Part shown: in pieces, positions 46,281 through 60,846 of the stretch
Numbering within the stretch: position 1 is the stretch's first letter
Layout of the letters: the number at the start of each line of letters is the position of its first letter
Assembly: GCA_037447655.1 (NCBI GenBank)
Contig: JBBHKE010002683.1
Span: 124,001-188,000 of the forward strand
From: Zygnema cylindricum
Lineage: Eukaryota > Streptophyta > Zygnematophyceae > Zygnematales > Zygnemataceae
Direction: 5' to 3'
DNA: 64,000 nucleotides
Notes under the pieces: generated by a model
What the model saw: the letters and a program-made list of their open reading frames with translations, nothing else
Database searches by the model: none
Told to the model about the DNA's origin: nothing
Made by a program: the position numbers and the translations under genes

Positions 46281-48136
46281 ATGGCATCACATTCAATAGG
46301 TTATGGGCCTAGCCCTTCGTCTGTCTCAAACTCTGTGCCGAAATTTCACGGGGAAAATTTTTATGACTGGAAGTTTCAAATCCAACATTTGTTTTCTTTC
46401 GAAAAAAATTGGGGACACATTAATGGCACTGTCAAGTTGCCTGTCCTTCCTGAAGCTGGTGACGCCACCTTTGCTACTACTCAGATAGCTGTCGCTTCAT
46501 GGATTGAAAAAGATTATGTCGCTCTGTCTCGCCTTGTCCTTTCTTTGGACCGCCAAATTGCAAATCGGATTCGCGAAGCGACAACTTCTCATGAGGTGTG
46601 GCAGATTTTGTGTCGCGCCTACGAAACTGACACTTGGCCACATCGATTGGCCCTACGTCGACAGTTCAACAGCGCGCAAAAAGATAAATCCGAATCTATG
46701 CTTGTTTTTATTCAAAGAATTGAATCATTGGCTGGACGACTTAAATGCATTAATTACAAAATCACGCATGCGGATCTCATAAGTGTCATTTTGGGTGGAT
46801 TACCTCTCTCTTTTAACTCTTTTGCAAGTACAGTCGGTACTGATACGTCGACTGTCACTTTGGAAGATCTCACTAATCGGTTATTACACGAAGAGACGCG
46901 CTTAAATTTAAACAACCCTGTCGTTTCTAATGATGGCTCAACGCTTTTTGTCTCTTCTCCCAAGAAACCTCCAATGATTGCAAGATCTCAATTGTTTTGT
47001 AAGTACTGCAAAGAGCGTGAGCACGTCATCGACGCGTGCCCTGCATTGGCTAGGAAACGCGAAAAAGACCGTATGGCTGGGGGGCCACGAGGACTTACTA
47101 AACCAAATCCAAATTCAAAGTCCTTGTCGTATCCCCACGCCTACCCACCGCCACCTGGTCATGCGGCGCACGCGGCGGTCGAGTTCGATTTGCCGTACGG
47201 CCCACCGCCACCGTGGTATACGACTCCTTTTTACTATCCTCTTTCATACCGCCGGTTTCACCTGGTGTTATTTCCCAATCCAACCAGAATATCGGATCTG
47301 CGTCACCTGCAATTGTACCCATCCCACATACACCTCCCCCACTTCCCTCCGTGGACTATGGGTACGCATTTTCGCAATCAGGTAATCCTTCTGATTGGCT
47401 AATTCACTCAGGCGCTTCTCATCACATGTGCTGTCAGCGTGAAATAATGCTTAATATGGTTCCTCTTGCCATTCCTCTACGCATTTATTTGGGTAACGAT
47501 ATGATTCTAACCTCCACTCTCGTTGGACAGGTGCATATTAATTCTGGTTCTCACGCCTCTCGTCCAATCATATTGGACAAAGTTTATTTTGTACCTGACC
47601 TCAAAAAAAATATTTTTTCGGCTAGTTCGGCTCTGCGTCATGGGAGTTTTGGTGTCATCACCGAATCCCATGTTCAATTCTTTTCTTCTAGTAAAGATCT
47701 CATTGGGAGTGGCACTAGGATGGGCAATTTATATCTTTTAATTTTTTTTAATGGTTTTGCTCATGCCTCTTTCGCTCATTCTCCATCTTCCTCCTCTTTT
47801 TTGACATGGCATCTTCGATACGGCCATCTTAATGGTGCTAGTCTAGCTTCCCTTGGAAAAGGGCTTGTAAATGGCATCGATAATTTTAATGAAAACAAGA
47901 TTGACTTTTGTCATGGTTGTATTCTTGGAAAAATGCCTCGCTTACATTTTTCTTCTTCTTCTTCTCGCTCTTTGGCTCCCCTTGATCTCATTCATAGTGA
48001 TGTATGCGGTCCCATTCCCATTCCAAGCCTTAGTGGCGCATCTTATTTTCTCACTTTTATTGACGATTTCTCTCGCTTTGCACATGTTTACTTTATGCGT
48101 CATAAGTCTGAGGTTTTTACACATTTTCAACATTAG
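46281..48136 (+). pseudogene. copia gag-protease-integrase remnant, disabled
   Basis: The gag frame (46281-47402) starts MASHSIGYGPSPSS and contains KFHGENFYDWKFQIQHLF, typical of copia gag. It ends with a CX2CX4HX4C zinc knuckle (from 46998). The pol part continues in another frame (within 47213-48136), so a frameshift lies near 47245-47260. The protease motif reads LIHSGASHHM, so His (47405-47407) replaces the catalytic Asp of the usual D-S/T-G. A pre-integrase zinc finger (WHLRYGHL and FCHGCILGK) and the first two integrase acidic positions (HSDVCGP and FIDDFSRF) follow before truncation. The copy cannot be active: it has a frameshift, a lost catalytic residue and no RT. Confidence 0.88.
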
Positions 48137-48549
48137 AACTCTAAAAATAGTGTAGGAAACAACAAGTAGTGTAGAATGCTTTAATTGTATTTCAACACAT
48201 TAATCTTTTCAGCCTTTTATGGCATCACATTCAATGCTTATGTCGTTCACGTGTGGGCGTCAACAAATGACAGTTGGCATTGACAATTGTCCCAGAATGT
48301 CAGGAGCTCTTTGCGGCGTACAAATGTCCGCAGTTTGTTCCGAGATCGTTGGCGTCTACAAATGTCAGCAGTTTGTTGGCGTCTACAGGTGTCGCAAGTA
48401 TTGGCGACGTGTACAACTGCCACATATTCAAAATAATGAACGCGCAAGTAACGATTGACATAGGCACACTTTGAAAAGTACACCGTAAAATCAGCGCTAA
48501 ATTCCAAAATAACGTTTCAAAATATCGGCTACATGGGGACACGCCCTAA

Positions 48550-50802
48550 GTTGTCGGCGGAGAATCCGGGAAAAGTAAGCAGTACGGTACAAGTTGTCGT
48601 CAGCGAGAATTACGGGAAATGTAAGTCGTATGGTCAAACTCGTCGTCGGCGGAAATTACGGCCAACGTAAGTATGTACGGACCTGCGAAACCCAAATAGC
48701 ACCCAAATGCAAATTAGTGTGGCGGCCGCCCATCCTAAAACCTAAATATAAACAAGTAAGGTGGCCGACGAGATGCGGCATGACAGTGCCAGAAAGAAGG
48801 GGGATTTTCCTAGGACAAACAGTTGATCCAGGTTTTATTTCGATTAATCCTTCATTTTAATTTCTAGAATAGGTAACATCAGGTAAAGACCGTGCAGTAA
48901 TGAAACATATTCGATAATCAATTGCAAATCTGGATTTCTTGGAGTAATAATGTGCAGGGATTTCATATTTTTTCTTTGAAAGGTTTTTGCTCTGAGAATA
49001 GAGCGTTTTTGTATGGCGATATTGGCAGTTTTTGTTTTCAATATTTGAAACACTGAACGCTTAGAAAGTGCATAAATGTTGAAAAGAAATATTCCTTGTG
49101 CGCGCTCTGCACTCAATTCTGCTTCTAATCACTTTATTTTCTTTATAGCTGTTGGTTTGGGGCATTTCAAGCTTCGTTTTGGCACTTTCTGCTTTTTAGA
49201 GGCGATGTGAGGGTCTTTAACGGTTTTTTTTTGGTGGCTTTAAGCTCAACGATTCAAATTCTTGACGTACCTATTTTTTTTCTTTTTGCAGTATTGCCTT
49301 TAAGGGGTATTTACAATCAAATTGTATGCAGTTTCATTTTGTTGAAACCTGTACGGAAATTAGAGTTACTATGAAATTACACTGCCATATTGACGAAGAT
49401 CGAGACCACCCTCAACACAGTAGAACCTCTCTAAAACATTTCTCTTGGGAGCGAGGGTTAGTATTGTATTAGACAGGTTACTGAATTAAGCAGGGTCATA
49501 GTTTACAAAGGGGCACTCTCAGGCCAGGGTGCAGGTAATGAATATAGATGTTATTGAATGAAGAAAAAATGTTTTAGAGAAGCTCTACTGTATTGAGAGT
49601 ACTGTAATTGAAAGTTATCACTTCCAGTCCAGTACGCAACACTAACAATCATTGCAGGCTTTGGTGTGTAGCAGGAGCCGATACATTACTCAATGCACGG
49701 CTTAAATTGTGTATCCAGGGCTGTCCTACACAATGCACTAAAGTGTTGTAAATGCAACCACCAAGATGAGAAAGTGTATATAAAAAATACAACCGTCGCA
49801 GCCACCCAGTGCATGCAGTGTGGCTGGAAACATCTAGCCCACAAGTTTTACAAGTTATCAAGTACTGAAGGTGGAAATATTGAAGATTGTAAGGATAGAT
49901 GCACCGGTGAAGTGGAGTACATTAATGTATTGGCAGCTTCACATTCAAGAATCAATCACATTGGCCACATTAGCACATCAGCTCTGGCCTCTTAAAAATG
50001 ATTGCGAGGCATTTTCACCTGCAGTGGTGTTTTAATCCGGAAATCGCTCAAGTGTGCATCACTAGCGAAGTATTTCATGAATGTTTGTTTATGATTTGTC
50101 AATGAAACTACGTGGTTTTTATTTTTTACATTAGTCTTGTTTTGTGCTTCTGTTCAACCCATGGGAAGTTGAACCAATGCTCGAGCGCTCCTCTTTTCAT
50201 CACACATGAACAGAAAAGTGCCTCATTGACCAAATAAACAGAGGAGTCCATTGATGGACAAGGTGAACAGTCCAGCTACCTGTACATAATTTGAAAAAGT
50301 GGCAGCAATAACTGTTAAATGAAATTGGTGTAGACATGCCTCTAACCAAATGTGACCGGTATACGTTTGGTGGCTCAACTGTAGCTTTCATAATAGCAAC
50401 AGTTCTACATGTGACAGAGATCTGATGTTTAAAGCAATTCTCCAACATCTAGCTCCCGGTGCAAATATAGATCGGCTCCAAAAACGGAGAAATTTAGCAT
50501 TTTACATTTTGCCCCAGATACGTCAATACGCTTTCACTTGGTGTGAGTTGACTTTTCTTGCACCTTCCTTTAAAATGAAACGCCAGCCATAGAGAAGGAG
50601 CCTACTTCTGACTGTAGACTCGTGACACAGAACCACACCAGTCATAACAAATGTAAGTCACCAAACAATTGAGAGCAATCCACTTAAATCCCAACAACAA
50701 CGTGACATAAGAACGGAAGGAAATTTTGCACACCGTGTTTCATTATATTTTTGGCCGAGATAATACAAGAAAAAAGTTCACAGAAAGTGAAATACATCAC
50801 CA
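48550..50802. other. mostly non-coding, between the nested elements and RPL3
   Basis: No recognised gene except a doubtful Cys-rich frame listed separately. The part next to 50803 is the 3' UTR side of RPL3. Confidence 0.5.
49693..49995 (+). CDS. possible small Cys-rich (zinc-ribbon-like) protein
   Basis: A 100-codon frame contains CCKCNHQ and CMQCGWKH, two CX2C knuckles about 23 residues apart, a layout seen in zinc ribbons. An acceptor-like ATTGCAG lies upstream at about 49652-49658. There is no recognisable family, and start and expression are unsupported. It may be chance. Confidence 0.22.
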   Translation: MHGLNCVSRAVLHNALKCCKCNHQDEKVYIKNTTVAATQCMQCGWKHLAHKFYKLSSTEGGNIEDCKDRCTGEVEYINVLAASHSRINHIGHISTSALAS

Positions 50803-54258
<3,456 letters not shown>

Positions 54259-54438
54259 CCACACCGTGTATCGCTATTAGTGCTGATAATTTTTTCGACA
54301 CTTAAAACATCGTTTATCCTTACACATTTGTCCGAAAATCAAATAGAAACCGCCAATCAGAAGATGAGAATCTTACCTTTCAAATGCAACCGTCAGATCC
54401 TCAATCCGACAAGTGTGTACGGAGAAAAGATGTTACAC
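54259..54438. mobile_element. CACCG-ended MITE lacking its right end
   Basis: The left end CACACCGTGTATCGCTATTA and the interior blocks (CGACACTTAAAACATCG and CCGACAAGTGTGTACGGAGA) match sister copies. The expected right inverted end after AAAAGATGTTACA is missing, so the element is truncated. Confidence 0.7.
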
Positions 54439-55354
54439 GGAGTACTGTACCCACGGAATATCAGCTATGAAACGGCGATGACAACCTTACACGTGGCAAG
54501 CCATGTGCCTTACGACAAGGTGGATGCAAATCAACCAAAAGCCGCGCGAATAAATTCGCCTTAAAATATTCGTTGACGGTCCCTTTTGCCATCCACCGAT
54601 ATTCGTGGAAGGGACTTCGGGTTCTAGTCTTCTAGAACATTACAACAAAGTTCGTACTATAATATAGTACGAAAGTAGAAATATGCATAGTTGTTCAAAG
54701 CGTTTAGTGCGAACGATCCAATCGCGACGAATTATACGTAACGAACGCATTGAACGTTTTGAACAAATCGTTAAAAATTGTTAATGAAATTTCATCCGTA
54801 CTATTTCGTACATGTAAAACAAAAATGAATCTTACATGTACCGCAGTGTGTACATTTCCCGTACATTTCCCGTATCTTTTCATAATAGTCCGTACATTTT
54901 GGTACAGCTCCGTACATTTCCCGTAAAATTCATGTTCAGTTTACCGGACAGAAAGTACTACGAAGTGCAACTTATCTTTTCGTCAAAGTCTGTACATTTA
55001 CCGTACAGCTATCGTTAAATACCGTACATTTCCCGTAATTTAGCCGTTCAGTTTACCGGACAGAATGTACATCGCAAATTTTTGCGATTTTTTCAACAGT
55101 CACGAATTATACGTTTCAATCGGAAAAAAGGAAAAAATCGCACGATTTGAACAACTATGGAAATATGACATTTGCGTACGCTTTTAGAAATCTTAACATT
55201 CGTCCGTGTGTATAAAGCAGTGTTTCCGTGTTTCCTTTCCGTGTTTGCCTTGAAGTCAGGAAAAAAACTTAAATACCTGTCCTTCCCTCTCCATTTTCCT
55301 CACTCTCCCTTCTACTTTCAGCTCTCTCTTTCCCTCTCTTTCCGTACGGCAGCC
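54439..55354. repeat. CCGTACATTT-rich repeat upstream of the LURP-one exon
   Basis: Between about 54830 and 55070 the words CCGTACATTTCCCGTA and GTTTACCGGACAGAA recur irregularly. Two longer copies, TTCAGTTTACCGGACAGAA, start at about 54935 and 55048. The last 100 bp before 55355 are CT-rich, consistent with a 5' leader. Confidence 0.55.
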
Positions 55355-55761
55355 ATGTCTCACTACCCTCCTCCCCAAGGCTTCCCCTCTTATCCCTCTC
55401 ACCCCTCTGAAACCCATACTTCTCACCTTCCTCAGCCTTACAATTCCAGCTGTCCTTCCTCTCACTCTCCCTTCCCTCCCCCTTCCACCTCGCACACTTC
55501 CGCCTCTCACACTCCCGCTACTTTTCGTCTCGCTCCCCTTCCCCCCTCTCACCCTTTCTCCTCTTACGCTCCCCCTACCTTCCATCACCCTCCCCCTTTC
55601 CACTCTCACTCTCTCCCTCCCCGCCCTCCCCTTCTGGTGAAACTTCTGGGGTCCCAGTACGTCCTTCCGTACGAAACCACTCTAATTTTGCGGGAGCACT
55701 CAGGTCACGACATGGACGTGACAGATGTCACGGAAGTCCTCCAATTCAAATTGCGGGCAAT
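55355..55761 (+). CDS. LURP-one-related protein, first exon
   Basis: ATG at 55355 starts MSHYPPPQGFPSYPS. About 90 residues of Pro/Ser/His-rich sequence are followed by LLGSQYVLPYETTLILRE and VTDVTEVLQFKLRA. This fits the opening beta strands of the LURP-one/Tubby-like fold (in relatives, a strand with a P-Y/P motif, then V-x-D-x-x-G-x-x-x-F-K-V). The exon ends after two bases of a codon (AT) at a good donor, GTGAGT. The expected next exon is not found downstream on the plus strand. A matching one lies on the minus strand at 57205-57022. LURP-one proteins are plant proteins, some linked to pathogen response; the biochemical role is unknown. Confidence 0.7.
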
Positions 55762-55814
55762 GTGAGTAAATAATTATTTCTGTTTCTGTTTAATTTTTGC
55801 TTTGTTTGGTTGTT

Positions 55815-55852
<38 letters not shown>

Positions 55853-57021
55853 TTTTGTTTTTTTTTTGGTGTTATTCTGTTTCGGGGGCGGGGGATGTAC
55901 TTTTCTGTATTGGGTAGCTAAAAAAGTACAATGTGACGTGCAGTAACGAAAGTACAAGATAAAATACACGAAGTACAAAGTACAACAAATACATTGTACA
56001 ATAACAACTGTACTTTTAAGTCTTCTGAAATTTTCCCTGAAGCTACTTCTATAAATACAGTGTAAATACATCATAGAGTGACCCGGGGAAAAGAAAAAAA
56101 AAGAAAAAGGGAAGAAACCCGTATCAAAAACCTAATTGTTGTTCTTTTTTTGATTTGCTTTGACGTACATTTCTTCTATAAGTGTAACCAAAATGACCAT
56201 AAGAGCCGTATCGACGCTTGGAAAAATTCGTAAATAATACATCGCTTTTCCGAAAAAAACTGATCCCGCCGTTAAAATATCAGAAACAGCCTAAAGGGCG
56301 CCCCGCCTAAAATCTGTAAAAAAGAGAAAAAAAAAAAAAAGGGAAAAAGGTTAAGAATTTATGTGGTCACAGGAACACGCAAAAAAAAAAAAAAAAAGAG
56401 GAAATGTTTGAAAGTTGAATTTAGTTGGGAAACACGCTTCTGTTTTGTTATTTTTGATGTTTTTTTCATTCGTAAAAAGGTTAAAAATGAAAACTCAAAA
56501 ATCTCTTATCATGAAATCTCTTTTTTTTGGTTTATGTAATTATTAGCATTTATTTGTTTTTAAATCGAAGGATTCAAAAATCTTATAAAGAAAAAATTGC
56601 AGCTAACTTTTTTACATTAAAAACAATCGGTTTGGAAGCTTAAAAGGACTGATTGGACAAATAATAATAACTACAAATAATGATAATAATAAAAAAAAAA
56701 AACGAACCCGAAAAGCTTGGTCGAAAATAGATCCTTGAATGACAAGGTCGGGGATACGCGAACCATTAACTCTAAAAAAAACCTAAAAAAGGGGCCCAAA
56801 ATCAAATATATTTAAATGTTAAACATTTATTAAAAATAATTCAGTTACTCAAAATCCAAAGAATCAAGAACTACAAAAAGAAAAACTGCAGAATTTAAAG
56901 TGTCTCCATTCTCCCCCCTTCCCCTCTCCCTGCTCCCACTCTCCCTCCCTCTCCCCCCTTCCCTCTCTATCCCCGTCCCATCCCTCTCCCCCTCCCTTTT
57001 CGACTCGAAAAGTCCACTCAC
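55762..57021. other. AT-rich sequence between the two LURP-one exons
   Basis: Contains a poly-T run (55818-55850), several oligo-A runs and no open frame of interest. The C-terminal half of a LURP-one domain is not visible on either strand here. One inversion breakpoint may lie in this stretch. Confidence 0.5.
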
Positions 57022-57205
57022 CCGAGCCTCCCGTCTTAAGAAATGCAAACCTTTCCGAACTTCCGCGAGTGCTTTTGTTTTTTCCGGTTCTTCTCCTGGG
57101 CAGATAAAAACTTTTTTGCGGAAACTTAAAATATTTCTCGTTGTGCAACAAATAGGTCTTCCGGCACTGTCGTAAAATGTCTTTTTTTGACGAACACTTA
57201 TCGCT
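57022..57205 (-). CDS. LURP-one-related second exon, on the opposite strand
   Basis: On the minus strand, acceptor TTATTTGTGACAG precedes a 184-nt exon. One base completes a codon, then ISVRQKKTFYDSAGRPICC and NILSFRKKVFICPGE appear, and the exon ends LRREAR before donor GTGAGT. This is the middle of a LURP-one domain (the D-x-x-G-x-P strand turn followed by L-S-x-R-x-x-W/V). Its one-base lead exactly complements the two-base tail of the exon at 55355-55761, and the peptides would join at the correct point of the domain. Either the segment was inverted, or it is the remnant of a second convergent paralogue. Confidence 0.7.
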
Positions 57206-57369
57206 CTGTCACAAATAAACAGAAAAAAAAATACATAAATTAATAAACAAACACATAGATAAAATACCAAACAAAAAAGAGAAAGGGCTGGAAATTTATT
57301 GATCTGATGGCTGCAACAGAAATAATAAGGGCCAAATAGAATAGACACAAAAAATACAGTAAATTACGA

Positions 57370-57840
57370 TGAGCTATAAAATACATTACAGTACGTTACA
57401 TTACATCATATTTCATCACATCACTTCACATTTCATCACATTTCATCACGTGAAATTACATTACATTACATTACATTACATTACATTACATTGCATTACA
57501 TTACATCACATTACATCACATTACATCCCATTACATTACATCACATTATATTACATCACATTATATTACATCACATTTCATCACACTACATCACATCACA
57601 TCACATTACATTACATTACATTACATTACATTACATTACATTACATTACATTACATTACATTACATCACATTACATCACATTACATCACATTACATCACA
57701 TTACATCACATTACATCACATTACATCACATTACATAACATTACATCACATTACATTATAGCACGTTATATCACATTTCATCACATTTCATCACACTACA
57801 TTACATTAGATTACATCACATCACATCACATTACATTATT
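57370..57840. repeat. (TTACA)n / (TCACA) microsatellite
   Basis: About 470 bp is built of pentanucleotide TTACA with frequent TTACATCACA decamer variants, so it is a higher-order array. It is followed by a CT-rich patch (57841-58060). The open Thr/Leu/His/Tyr/Ile frames across it are repeat artefacts. Confidence 0.95.
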
Positions 57841-59682
57841 CCTCCCTCCTTGTTTTCCTCCCTCCCTCCCTACCTTCCTTCCTCCCTTGTTCTTTTCCAT
57901 CCCCCCTTATTCCCTCCCTCCCTACCTTCTTCCCTCCCTTCCTCTTTTCCTTCCTCCCTGTTTCTCTCCTTTTTTCCCTCCCTCCCTGTTTTCCCACTCC
58001 TGTCTTTCTCTTGTTCTCTCCTCCCCCCTCTACCTCTCTCCCCCCCTCTGTGTGGTGACATATGTTCGTATCCGCTTTCCGTTACATCATCGATATATTG
58101 TCGTATCGAATCGGATCGCAAATGCCATCGCTGTCTCCACATCGAGTAGAACTTCAAAGTCGGGTTTCACTTCATTATGAAATTGTTTAGTAATATACGA
58201 TATAGTTCAAACTTTTGGAATTTTGTAAAAATATTTGTTGTACAACCCGAGTGTACCATCATTGCTTGCATCAGCCGATACCCATTTGCAATCCTGATAC
58301 ATCCATGTATCGTCATGTCCTGTTACGACGAAAGTAGTCGCATATTCACTAAAACTCCATGTAACTGGCCGTTCCGTCATATTGTCTGGTCGGACGAATG
58401 TTGCAACAGGGAACGCTGAAACAGGTCAGAAAAACCTGACGTCGCTGATTCCCTATGATGTCATTGTACCTTTCCTATAGTTCGAACGTTTTATGACTCC
58501 ATTTTATTGTACTTGTACTTTACGATCGTATTTCGATCTGTTTCTTTTTGTGTACGTTATATCGGCTGGAATTTTGCATCGATGCATTGAGTGACGGCTA
58601 CTCCGATGCGTTTCGCATCGATGTTGTGTCAACTGATGGACAAGACGGAATTTATCCGCATTTCAAAAAAACGATCGGACGATCAGGATAAAGTCCGTTA
58701 TATAATGAGGTGAATATGGTGCTTGCAGCGCTCGTCAGCGACGTTACGGCTCCCTATGTGTTGCATCTCGTGCAGCATCGGCCGATGCCCTCATGTCAAC
58801 CAATCTTGCGCCCATCTACGGACGAATAACGGAGCACTTTCTCGCCCGACACCTTGCTGGATTCTAACGGACGGTCTCGATCGTTTCCACACTATCCGTT
58901 TTGTATCCCATAACGAGTCTTGTTGGTGGTACTGTACGGTAACCTATGTTCAAATCCATCGACTCATCGAGTGCGAGATTGCCCAATGTCCATGTGATGG
59001 ATGTACAGACAAAACAAGTAACTAAACTTTCCCGCCGTAAAGTACATGAAGATCGAGTATTCTTCCGAGCATCAATCGGACGGCTGCGATTTTATCATTT
59101 AAATCCCGATGAATGTTGCATATCGAAGCGTACCGTAGCGGATTACTTAAATCGATCTTCCACCATGTACGGACAAACATCTGAAATCTCGCCTGCCCAT
59201 TAGATTCTTGCTGAGCCGCGATCGGACGGTCAGAGTACTTCCATGAAATCCGGAGGCAGAAGAACGCACCTGCCAGCACTGACAGCCCAACGCTCTGTCC
59301 TGCCACAATCACTGTTCTACTGTACTGTTTCTTTCCGTACAGTTCTCTACTGAATCGGAGAGGACAGGAGAGTACAGCCTCTGAGGCTCTCACCACCTTC
59401 CTCCTCTCTACTTTTCACCCATGGCCTCCCCCACTGAGAAGAACCTACTGGTGTACCAATGCGGACAGTTCGAACCTCTCTCTGTCTGTCCTCTCCCTCT
59501 CCCTCTCCCTCTTTGCAAACCGATACCTTTCTGTCCTGCCTCTCCTTCACTCGCTGGGCATTTGTAAGTTACAAGCCTGCCATGACTCCTCCGAGGCCTT
59601 TTTTTTTATAACACGCTAAAATCTCTCTCCCTCCTTCTCTCACGCCTCTCCTTTTGTCATTCCGTTCCTTCATTCGTCAGCC
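57841..59682. other. no gene recognised; upstream region of the membrane-protein gene
   Basis: CT-rich to about 58060, then mixed sequence without a supported gene. The last 130 bp before 59683 are CT-rich and preceded by TTTTTTTTATAACACGC near 59600, a possible TATA-like element for the next gene. Confidence 0.4.
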
Positions 59683-60846
59683 ATGTCCAGAACAGCGGAA
59701 GAAAGTGAAAGTGACATTTGCACCCTTAGAAAGAGACGTCGGAGAGCCTCCAGTTCCCGAATTATTTCACACGTGTGCTGGCAATGGACGATTCTTTTAT
59801 TCCTCTCCTCCTCTTTCACTCTCCTCTCTCTAACAGCAGCTCAAACTCTTCCCTCTCCTCCTCCCGACTCTCCTTCCTCCCTGGATGACCAATCCGATGG
59901 CGAAAAAACCGAAACAGCGAATGACATTCTCCTCCAAACCGCCCTCGACTCCGCCTCCAACCTCTCCCTCGGAGTCGTCACTCCTCTCCCTGGTTCGGAG
60001 CTTTTGGGAGCGAACATGACAGGTGTCAGACTCTTACTGGCTGATCTTCTCCAGTCAGGATTCACACTGTTTGAGTTCACATTGCCCCCGAATCTCCAAA
60101 TATCGGCCAATTCTTCCGATATTTTCCTTTTGTATCGACATTTTTTGGCTTCCCCGTATTCGCTTCCGACAGTAGCCTCTCTGTCTTCAGATGTTGTGGG
60201 CCTCCAAATATTTCCTTACCCCTTTGGAAATATCACCTCTTATTCGAATAGCAGTTTTTTACAAGTCACAGCTTCTCCTTCCAACCCTATTTTGGTCTCC
60301 TTCTCCAATTTGACAGAAAATGTGACCACTTCTCTGAGTGACACTCTATGTACCACATTTGACATCACCGGAGTCCCCATTTTTGCAAATTTCTCTTCAG
60401 CTAACGCACAAACAGTTGCATGCGAAACATTCTCTCTCGGAGACTTTGCTATCTCCCTCCTTTCCTCCCCTCTCCCTCCTCCGCCCCTCTCCCCTCCCCT
60501 CCCCCCTTCTCCTCCCCCTCCCCTCCCCCCTTCCCCTCCCCCTCCCCTCTCCCCTCCCCTTTTTCCACCTCCATCTCCTCCCTCGCCTCCCCCTCCATCC
60601 AAAAAGGATGGCTCCAATAAGGCCGCCATAGCCGGGGGAGTGGTGGGAGGCATATTCTTCCTCCTCCTCCTCGGCCTTCTGGCGGCTCTCCTTCTCTCTC
60701 GGAAGCTTAAGGCGGCTCGAATGGAGAAAATGGAGAGGGAAGCCTTAAATAGTGTGGCTTTAGACACCGCCATGGTGGGAGGAGGGAGAGCTCCCGCGGC
60801 TCGGGCAGAGAGGACGAGGGCGGTATTGGAGGGAGAGGAGGTTTGA
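59683..60846 (+). CDS. proline-rich single-pass membrane protein of unknown function
   Basis: A 387-residue intronless frame. The N-terminus is charged (LRKRRRRASS), then a hydrophobic segment at residues about 35-53 (WTILLFLSSSFTLLSLTAA) acts as signal peptide or anchor. A region of about 200 residues carries many N-glycosylation sequons (NMT, NSS, NIT, NLT, NVT, NFS). A Pro/Ser block at about 265-310 is of extensin-like SPPPP type. A transmembrane helix at about 318-342 (GGVVGGIFFLLLLGLLAALL) and a basic cytoplasmic tail follow. The layout suggests a wall-facing or plasma-membrane protein. The ectodomain is faintly reminiscent of plant DUF7036 proteins, but I cannot confirm that. The ATG sits in a CAGCCATGTC context. 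Confidence 0.8.
   Translation: MSRTAEESESDICTLRKRRRRASSSRIISHVCWQWTILLFLSSSFTLLSLTAAQTLPSPPPDSPSSLDDQSDGEKTETANDILLQTALDSASNLSLGVVTPLPGSELLGANMTGVRLLLADLLQSGFTLFEFTLPPNLQISANSSDIFLLYRHFLASPYSLPTVASLSSDVVGLQIFPYPFGNITSYSNSSFLQVTASPSNPILVSFSNLTENVTTSLSDTLCTTFDITGVPIFANFSSANAQTVACETFSLGDFAISLLSSPLPPPPLSPPLPPSPPPPLPPSPPPPLSPPLFPPPSPPSPPPPSKKDGSNKAAIAGGVVGGIFFLLLLGLLAALLLSRKLKAARMEKMEREALNSVALDTAMVGGGRAPAARAERTRAVLEGEEV

Larger units (their letters stand above)
45837..48235 (+). mobile_element. truncated, rearranged Ty1/copia retroelement
   Basis: It opens with a 423-bp LTR (45837-46259) bounded by TGTTGAAATA and TATTTCGACA. Gag, protease and the start of integrase follow, but reverse transcriptase, RNase H and a 3' LTR are missing. 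At 48134 the internal sequence stops and joins an exact-length inverted copy of the first 64 bp of the LTR (48134-48197). A direct second copy of the 38 bp that follow the LTR (46260-46297) comes next, at 48198-48235. GCTTAT occurs on both sides of the whole unit (45831-45836 and 48236-48241), consistent with a target duplication. No primer-binding site of the usual TGGTATCAGAG type is visible after the LTR. Confidence 0.85.
45434..48546. mobile_element. family D element (copy 2) split by a retroelement
   Basis: Ends GGGCGTGTCCCCATGTG and TACATGGGGACACGCCC are flanked by TAA at 45431-45433 and 48547-48549. Left subterminal sequence (TTCAAGTAAGTGTTTTTTTC) matches copy 1. The inner flanks carry repeated GTCTACAAATGTC words like those in copy 4. 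Removing the nested retroelement (45837-48235) leaves about 0.7 kb, close to the size of copy 1. Confidence 0.8.

Noticed and set aside
57369-58180. Open frames of Ile/Thr/Leu/His/Tyr up to 229 codons
   Set aside because: Produced by the (TTACA)n array; a pentanucleotide repeat without stops reads through in all frames.
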